Origin: Massilia sp. H-1
Lineage (GTDB): Bacteria > Pseudomonadota > Gammaproteobacteria > Burkholderiales > Burkholderiaceae_D
Direction: 5' to 3'
Assembly: GCA_024703915.1 (NCBI GenBank)
Contig: CP087969.1
Span: 4,402,001 to 4,466,000 of the forward strand
Length of the DNA stretch: 64,000 bases
Both the position numbers and the translations under genes were made by a program. Below the pieces are notes generated by a model. That model was not told where the DNA came from, searched no databases, and worked only from the letters and a program-made list of their open reading frames with translations. Shown piece after piece: positions 58,816 to 64,000 of this stretch. Numbering within the stretch: the first letter of the stretch is position 1; each line of letters starts with the position of its first letter.

Positions 58816-58891
58816 TGTGGATTAGCTCAGCTGGTAGAGCACTTGACTTTGACTCAAGGTGTCGCAGGTTCGATCCCTGCATCCACTGCCA
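58816..58891 (+). tRNA. tRNA-Gln (anticodon TTG), unusual body
   Basis: Acceptor TGTGGAT with ATCCACT (first pair open, T1-T72, as favoured by glutaminyl-tRNA synthetase), D-arm GCTC/GAGC, anticodon arm CTTGA-CTTTGAC-TCAAG, T-arm GCAGG-TTCGATC-CCTGC, discriminator G, CCA encoded. Confidence 0.85.
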
Positions 58892-58899
58892 TTTTCAGT

Positions 58900-58976
58900 G
58901 TTGACGTTAGCTCAGCTGGCAGAGTTCTGGTTTGTGAAGCCAAGGGTCACCGGTTCGAATCCGGTACGTCAACCCA
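58900..58976 (+). tRNA. tRNA-His (anticodon GTG), unusual body
   Basis: Acceptor TTGACGT/ACGTCAA with an extra 5' G (58900) opposite discriminator C, the hallmark of tRNA-His. The anticodon loop is TTGTGAA; the stem CTGGT/GCCAA has one mismatch and one G-T. T-arm ACCGG-TTCGAAT-CCGGT; CCA encoded. Confidence 0.85.
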
Positions 58977-58987
58977 TCCTTCCCCGA

Positions 58988-59065
58988 GTGGGGTTGCCCG
59001 AGCGGTCCAAGGGCGCGGCCTGCAAAGCCGTTGTTTCGCCGGTTCGAATCCGGCACTCCACTCCA
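58988..59065 (+). tRNA. tRNA-Cys (anticodon GCA), unusual body
   Basis: Acceptor GTGGGGT/ACTCCAC (one G-T), D-arm CCCG/GGGC-type with a long loop, anticodon arm GCGGC-CTGCAAA-GCCGT, T-arm GCCGG-TTCGAAT-CCGGC, discriminator T and CCA encoded. Confidence 0.8.
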
Positions 59066-59182
59066 TTTGACTGTGGCGTTTTGGTGCAAATCGCCCCTAA
59101 AACCCATCCGCCCCCCAACCCGGACACTGCAGTTTGTCCACAGACCACAAAATTCAACTAAGATTGCAGTACAGGTGACTTT

Positions 59183-59749
59183 ATGACTCCGCAAATTCTG
59201 GCCCTCGATATCGCTGGAAATCCGTTTGACTGGATTTCCGCCCAGGACGCGATCCACTACTATGCAACCGACAAGGTTGCGTGGGAGCTCGGTGATCGTG
59301 AATTCCTGTTTCGCGGCGGCGTGTCCAACGCGGGGATCCTGTCCACCCTGACGGTCAAGCCGATCATCGCCATTTCCGGCAGTGAAAGAATGACCCGCAT
59401 GCTGCGCCAGGAATTGCCCCTCGGCGACGACAACAGCTTGCTGTTTGCCCACGACCGTCACACTTGCGCCTTCTGCGGCAATGTCTTCGCACGCCAGCAT
59501 TTGTCGCGCGATCACATTCTTGCGCGTACCCACGGCGGCAAGGATACCTGGACCAATTGCGTGACTGCCTGCAAGGCCTGCAATCAGGCCAAGGGCGCGA
59601 AGTTCGTGCACGATTTCCGTCCCTTGCTGTACGTGCCCTACGCGCCTTGCCGTTTCGAGCACTTCATCCTCAGTGGCCGCAATGTGCTGGCCGATCAGCA
59701 CGACTATTTGTCGGCCAAGCTGCCCAAACACTCGCGCCTGCTTGCCTGA
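59183..59749 (+). CDS. HNH endonuclease
   Basis: 188 aa. The C-terminal HNH domain is complete: CAFCGNVFARQHLSRDHILARTHGGKDTWTNCVTACKACNQAKG, with two CxxC zinc knuckles and the D-H...N...H-type catalytic core. The N-terminal half (ILALDIAGNPFDWISAQDAIHYYATDKVAWELGDREFLFRGG) is typical of the small betaproteobacterial HNH proteins whose role is unknown. It lies 117 bp after the tRNA array and is convergent with the glycosyltransferase gene. Uninterrupted. Confidence 0.92.
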   Translation: MTPQILALDIAGNPFDWISAQDAIHYYATDKVAWELGDREFLFRGGVSNAGILSTLTVKPIIAISGSERMTRMLRQELPLGDDNSLLFAHDRHTCAFCGNVFARQHLSRDHILARTHGGKDTWTNCVTACKACNQAKGAKFVHDFRPLLYVPYAPCRFEHFILSGRNVLADQHDYLSAKLPKHSRLLA

Positions 59750-59757
59750 ACACCGGC

Positions 59758-60802
59758 TTATTCGCTGAGGCTGCAAATGGCTTCGATGACCATGGCCGGG
59801 GCCAGCTCGTTGATCCCGGCATGGTGCCCGTGCGGGCTTAGCCAGGTCGTGAAACAGCAGGCGGCTGTCCGCCTGCCACGGCGTGTGCTGCGGATTGCTC
59901 AGCGCATACAGCTTGACCAGCGGTGTTCCGATCGCCGCCGCCATGTGCGCCGGGCCCGTGTTGTTCGACACCACCACGCGCGCGAGACGGATCACGGCCC
60001 CCAGTTGCCCCAGGTTCAGCTGCCCCGCCAGCGAATAGACGGGGGCGCGGCAACGTTCGCGGATATCGTCGATCAGATCCCGTTCATGCAGTTCGCCGGT
60101 CAGGACGATGGTGTAGCCGCCGCGCTGCCACAGCCCGCCGATGACCTCGGCCCAAAGCGCCGGCGGATAGAGGCGCGCAGCTGCGCTCTGCGCCCGGGTG
60201 CATGACCACGATGCGCTGCTGGGCGCTGATGCCGTGTTCGGCGAAATGGTGCCGCACGCGTAACAGGTCTTCCTCGGGCACCACGAACGACAGGCCGCAT
60301 GTGTCCGATTCCCAGCCGATGCTTAGCCACCAGATCGAGCTGGCGCTGCACTTCGTGGCGCACCAGCTTGCCTGGCTCATGGTCTTCCACCCAGTCCGTC
60401 AGCAGCTGGCCGGGATTCTCGCGGCAATGCGCGAGCCGCAAGGGAATGCTTAGGCCAGATAGCACAGCAGCGCCATGGCAGTGCGCTCTGGCAGTAGGAG
60501 GTGAAGATGACGGCCGCGTCGAACTGCAGCGCCGTGAGCGACTGCACCATGGCGGCGTCGACCAGGGGCGTGTGCGGCGCGCTGCTCTTGATCCACGGTG
60601 CCGGATAGCGCAGCACGGCGTCGAGCTCGGGAATGTAGGGTGCGGCGGCCGCGCCGCCAGTGGAAGTGAGCAATGACAGTGTGCGCCCCGGGCACGATTG
60701 CTTGATGGCGCGCATGGCAGGCGTACACATGAGTACGTCGCCGAGCGAATCGAGCCGCACGCACAGCACATTGGCGGCTTGCTGCCAGCCGGGGTGGTTC
60801 AT
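59758..60802 (-). CDS. Glycosyltransferase family 9 (heptosyltransferase-like)
   Basis: An ADP-heptose:LPS heptosyltransferase-like protein: WQQAANVLCVRLDSLGDVLMCTPAMRAIKQSCPGRTLSLLTS is the GT9 N-terminus, and RIVVMHPGA and VVVSNNTGPAHMAAAIGTPLVKLYALSNPQHTPW are the C-terminal donor-binding motifs (SNNTGPxHLAAA-type). Breaks at 60455 (CTTAGGCC), 60320 (GCTTAGCC), 60185 and 59838 (GCTTAGCC). The end repairs to MVIEAICSLSE at 59758. About 345 aa. Its ATG overlaps the gmhB stop, and it belongs to a core-oligosaccharide or glycan operon. Confidence 0.88.
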
Positions 60803-61375
60803 CGGGCCGCTCCTTCTTCGCCTGCGATCATGATCGCGGCCGAGTAAATGTCCGGTGCGACCCGGGTGGGCAGGCGGTAGTGCCCGAGCCGCCACTCCGT
60901 TTCGTTGCCGCAGTCGACCAGCACAGTCCGGCACCCGGCGCGGTTGCTTAAGCCTCGACGTCGTTGAGGATGTCGCCGAGCATCCAGGACGCGGCCAGAT
61001 CGATGTCATTGTCGCGCGCGGCCCGCACCAGCATGCCCGGCATGGGCTTGCGGCACAGGCATTCGACGCCATAGCCCGCGACCGTGCCCTCCGGGTGATG
61101 CGGACAAAAATAGAAGCCGTCCAGGTTCAGCTGCTCGCGAAACAGCAAGTCGGCCAGCCGGTGCTGGATCTGCGCCAGGTCGTCTTCGGTGAGCTTGCCG
61201 CGCGCCACGCCGTCCTGATTGCTGACGATGAAGAAGCGGTAGTCGAGGCGGGCCAGCAGGCGCAGTGCGGGGCCTAAGCACCGCTGCACAGTTTGATGCG
61301 GCGCGGATCGGCGTTGCAGGGCAGGTCGTCGACCAGCGTGCCGTCCTGGTCCAGGAAAATGGCTTTGATGCTCAT
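60799..61375 (-). CDS. gmhB: D-glycero-D-manno-heptose-1,7-bisphosphate 7-phosphatase-like HAD-IIIA protein
   Basis: HAD motif I KAIFLDQDGTLVDDLPCN, motif II FFIVSNQDGVARG, the GmhB-type zinc loop FYFCPHHPEGTVAGYGVECLCRKPMPGM (Cys/His ligands), and motif III/IV SWMLGDILNDVEAGNRAGCRTVLVD. Breaks at 61275 (CCTAAGC) and 60944-60951 (GCTTAAGC). About 190 aa. It dephosphorylates heptose bisphosphate for LPS or S-layer heptose. One substitution to note: motif I is DQDGT instead of DRDGV. It lies between GT4 and GT9 genes. Confidence 0.85.
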
Positions 61376-61453
61376 GGCCAGGGGGTCTCCCCGATCGGCA
61401 GTAACATGCTCGCTCCTTGAAATGGTTGTTGTTGCGCTCGCCACGGCGCGGCG

Positions 61454-62398
61454 CTAGCTGGTGACTTCGCGCAGGACCGCGTTCCAGTCGGCGCAAAAGC
61501 GCTCGATGCCGAACCGTTCCCGCGCGCCGCCTTGCCGCGTCCCCCAGCTGGCGCGCCAGCGGGGGGTCGCGCCTGAGTTCCTTCATGTGTAGCAACAGGG
61601 TGGCCGGATTGGCGTCGGTATAGCCGGACACCCCGTTCTCGATCAGGGTGCTCATGCCGGTCGTTGCCAGTGCGACCACGGGCATGCCGATCATCATGCT
61701 TTCGATGAGGGCCAGGCCGGGACTGGCGTGCCGGACCGGGCTGAACAGATAGCGGTAGCGGGCCGCCAAGGCGGGCAGTTCGGCATGGGCAACTTCGCCC
61801 TGGCCACCGAGCTGTTCCGCGGCCGTGCCCACCAGCGCGAGCGGCACTTGCTTGCGCGCGGCAAGGAACAGGTCGGCCCCCAGGCGCCGCCCGCGCTGCG
61901 CCAGGTGATTGATGATGACGAGGCCGCTGTCGAGCTCGCCACGGTAGCCGATGTCCTCCGGCAGCAGCACGCCATGCTCGATCACCCGGTGCGGCGTGCG
62001 TCCGTTGTCCCACATGAGCGCGTTAAAGTGGGAAACGTGGACCAGCATGACAGCTTGGCGTCGTCCACCAGGTGGCGCGAATCGGTCGGATGGCCGTGGG
62101 GCGGATCGTGTTCGATGTAAATGCGGGGCAGGGCGCTGCGCGGAACTGAGGAAGGCGTACTGGTCTTTCTCGAACTGCTGGCGTTCCTGGAACAGGATGC
62201 AGTCGAACTGCCGGGTGCGCGCCTGTTCGAGCGGCAAGGCATGGACATTGCCGCCCCAGCGCAACTGCCTGCCGTGCACGCCATGGCTTAGGCCGGACGA
62301 TCCGGCCGCGCCAGGACGTGGAACTGGTGCGGCGCCTGGCTCAGGTAGCGCAGGTAGCTGCCACGCGTGGGCCAGGTAAGGATGTTGAGCGCTTTCAT
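61454..62398 (-). CDS. Glycosyltransferase family 4
   Basis: MKALNILTWPTRGSYLRYLSQAPHQFHVLARPD is a GT-B N-terminal Rossmann domain. After damaged stretches it continues FDCILFQERQQFEKDQYAFL, VHVSHFNALMWD...VIEHGVLLPED. The donor-binding domain is clear (LGLVIINHLAQRGRRLGADL-type; here LDSGLVIINHLAQRGRRLGADLF; FSPVRHASPGLALIESMMIGMPVVALATTGMSTLIENGVSGYTD), with the EX7E-like ALIESMMIGMPVV motif. Breaks at 62288 (CTTAGGCC), 62145, 62050 and 61530. About 313 aa. First gene of the glycan operon. Confidence 0.85.
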
Positions 62399-62536
62399 GA
62401 CCGCCTCCCGAGGTTGCACCCATGCGGCTGCCGACCATCACGATATTGAGAGGGGTTCGATACGCCGATAAACGGCAGAGTTCCGGCCCGATCGCCTGGC
62501 TTGAATCTGCATCAAGCGCGGGCGTTGCCCGCGCCA

Positions 62537-63422
62537 TCAGGGATGGCGGCCGCCGTCGCTGTCGATGAACTTGCTGACGGCGTCGAGTGTCGGCGCAAGC
62601 GAGCGCAGTGGCGCGGCCAGGGAAGCGACCAGGGTCGTGTGGCTGACCCCGTCGAAATACACTTCCCCGACCGGCACACCGTTGGCCCGCAACTTGGCCG
62701 CCATGTGTCCGGTATTGCGTTCCGGATTGACGAGCTGGTCCGAGCGGGCCGCGATCAGCAGTGCTTAAGCGGGGGTGTCCTTGCCGACATGGTTGATGGG
62801 CTGGGAGGCGGGCGGGGTGTTGGGGAAATGGAAGACCGGGCGCGTGGTCGGGTTTTCAATGGGAATGAAATCGTAGGGACCGGCCAGTCCGATCCAGCCG
62901 CGCAGGGTGGCCGCCTGCATGCCCTGCCGGGCCAGGTAGCTTGCGTCGCTCGCCACCATGGCCGCGTTGTAGGCGCGCCGCGCTGTGGCCCATGACAAAC
63001 ATGCGCGTGGGATCGCCCCCGTAGCGGGCGATTTCGCGCGCGGTCCAGGCGACGGCCGCGGCCGCGTCGTCGATGAAATCGGGGTAGCGCACCTCGGGAT
63101 AGAGGCGGTAGTCGGGAATGACGACCACGTAGCCGCGCGAGGCGAGGGCCCGGCCGACGAAGGCATAGCCGTCGCGCTCGCCCGTGGTCCAGTTGCCGCC
63201 GAGGAAAAACACGACGACCGGCGCCACGCCGCGCGTTCTGCGGCCGGTAGATGTCGAGCTTGTGGCGTGGATTGGTGCCGTAGGCAATGTCGGCCTGGGC
63301 CAGCAAGCTGCGCCCCGGCGACAGGGCGTTCAGCGCCGTGAGTGGTGAACAGGCAACAATGCCGCCGAGCACCAAGGCAGCCAAGCAGCCAGGCCGGACC
63401 AGGCCATCCATCCCTTGCCCAT
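62537..63422 (-). CDS. Lipoprotein alpha/beta hydrolase (esterase-like)
   Basis: MGKGWMAWSGLAA.. ALVLGGIVACSPLTAL has a lipobox (GIVAC), so it is probably lipid-anchored. The fold follows: YGTNPRHKLDIYRPQNA, oxyanion strand VVVFFLGGNWTTGERDGYAFVGRALASRGYVVVIPDYRLYPE, nucleophile elbow MFVMGHSAA, 'GWIGLAGPYDFIPI', and acid/His region LLIAARSDQLVNPERNTGHMAAKL...VSHTTLVASLA. This is the carboxylesterase/BD-FAE order with LGGNW for HGGxW. Breaks at 63385, 63235, 62972 and 62762 (GCTTAAGC). About 292 aa. Confidence 0.85.
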
Positions 63423-63452
63423 GTTGTTCTCGCTATCAACTGATCGAAATCC

Positions 63453-63458
63453 ATTATA
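63453..63458 (-). promoter_or_regulatory. -10 box of the lipoprotein esterase gene
   Basis: The minus strand reads a perfect TATAAT 30 bp upstream of the start, directly after the terminator of the AraC gene. Confidence 0.45.
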
Positions 63459-63465
63459 GCGAGGC

Positions 63466-63489
63466 AAAAAAATCAGGCGTGCACGCCTG
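63466..63489 (-). terminator. Terminator of the PAS-AraC gene
   Basis: On the minus strand CAGGCGTGCACGCCTG is a perfect palindrome followed by A then TTTTTTT, 11 bp after the stop at 63500. Confidence 0.8.
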
Positions 63490-63499
63490 CCTTGCTTAA

Positions 63500-64000
63500 C
63501 TAGGCCTGGCTGCGGCAATGGGCCCGGAACTGCACCGGACTCATCCCCGTATGGGCCTTGAACTGGCGGCTGAACGCGCTGTGGTCGGTGTAGCCGCAGG
63601 CATAGGCGATCTCGGCGATGCTCTGGTCGGTGCCGGTTTCCGATCATGCTCATCGCCCCTGCCAGGCGCGACTGCAGAAGCAGCTGGCGCGGCGAATAGT
63701 GGAACACGCGCTGGAACAGGCGTTCCACGCGCGAGAGCGACAAGCCTTCGCTGGCGGCGAGATCTTCCATGCACACATTGCCGCTGTAGTTTTCGCGGAT
63801 ATGCTGGGCAATGGCGGCAATCTTGCGGTACACCGGGTGCAGATCGTCGGCCAGGCCCAGGTCCTGGGAGGTGCCCGCCAGCCCGACAATCGCGCCCGCC
63901 TCGTCGCGCAGCGCAATCTTGTGCGTCAGACACCAGCCGCGGCTGCGGGTCGGATACAGATGCAATTCCAGGTGCTTGGAAATCGGCGTGCCGCTGTCGA
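63500..64000 (-). CDS. PAS-containing AraC-family regulator, C-terminal part (5' end outside window)
   Basis: From the window edge the minus strand gives the end of a PAS domain (SKHLELHLYPTRSRGWCLTHKIALRDEAGAIVGLAGTSQDLGL), then the two-helix-turn-helix AraC domain (AAIAQHIRENYSGNVCMEDLAASEGLSLSRVERLFQRVFHYSPRQLLLQSRLAGAM). After a break at 63641 it reads DQSIAEIAYACGYTDHSAFSRQFKAHTGMSPVQFRAHCRSQA. The final helix order is complete. The effector is unknown. It may control the esterase downstream, though a terminator separates them. Confidence 0.88.

Noticed and set aside
63481..63502. GCTTAACTAGGCC near the AraC stop as a lesion inside the gene
   Set aside because: The AraC domain ends normally (FRAHCRSQA, then TAG), and a terminator follows directly, so the stop looks natural.

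Overview
The window reads as chromosomal DNA of a high-GC betaproteobacterium, most likely Oxalobacteraceae (Massilia/Telluria/Duganella group). The basis is the rpsF-priB-rpsR-rplI-dnaB block followed by a DUF47/Pit phosphate pair, an alaA-hom pair, a KaiC-like/histidine kinase cluster and GGGGTCAGACC-type palindromes. The genus is inference from gene content and sequence style, not a measured match.

Data quality shapes every gene model. Nearly every long gene is split by small indels. Most fall at one signature (GCTTAAGC, GCTTAGGC, GCCTAGGC, GCTAAGC, GCTTAGC), and wherever protein conservation reveals the original sequence it was GCCGGC. Essential genes (lexA, rplI, dnaB, hom) are hit, so I treat these as consensus errors, perhaps at a modified motif. 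Coordinates span the reconstructed genes across the shifts, and each entry says where the frame breaks.

Layout. 1-1.6 kb: GST fragment, lexA with its SOS box, a DUF29 gene. 1.6-4.8 kb: ribosomal/replication operon. 4.8-8.8 kb: phosphate transport and small genes. 8.9-15.9 kb: a lone GspE/PilB-type ATPase, an Nramp-related transporter behind a long leader, PhoH, Bcp, a DUF498 protein. 16-21 kb: alaA-hom, then two mirror-image 49-bp palindromes around a 48-aa ORF, and DUF2145 and XRE genes. 21-28.4 kb: an MFS-acyltransferase fusion and a signalling cluster of two hybrid histidine kinases and a KaiC-like ATPase. 28.7-49.5 kb: a co-directional, translationally coupled contractile injection system of the phage-tail-like eCIS type (sheath, tube, DUF4255 cap, AAA ATPase, LysM, split spike, PAAR, gp25, two baseplate J proteins, tail protein, DUF6519). 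49.6-57 kb: tRNA-Pro; a divergent YheO-like regulator facing an exported RidA / M19 dipeptidase / amidohydrolase operon; a Cys-rich secreted cluster; a HAF-repeat protein; tRNA-Ala. 57.4-64 kb: FMN reductase, an HTH gene, an unusual four-tRNA array beside an HNH nuclease, a glycan cluster (GT4, GmhB, GT9), a lipoprotein esterase and a PAS-AraC regulator cut by the window edge.

The most interesting system is the injection-system locus. It has every structural core part I can recognise, but I see no tape measure, classical fibre or effector, and it is transcribed divergently from the KaiC-like ATPase/kinase module.
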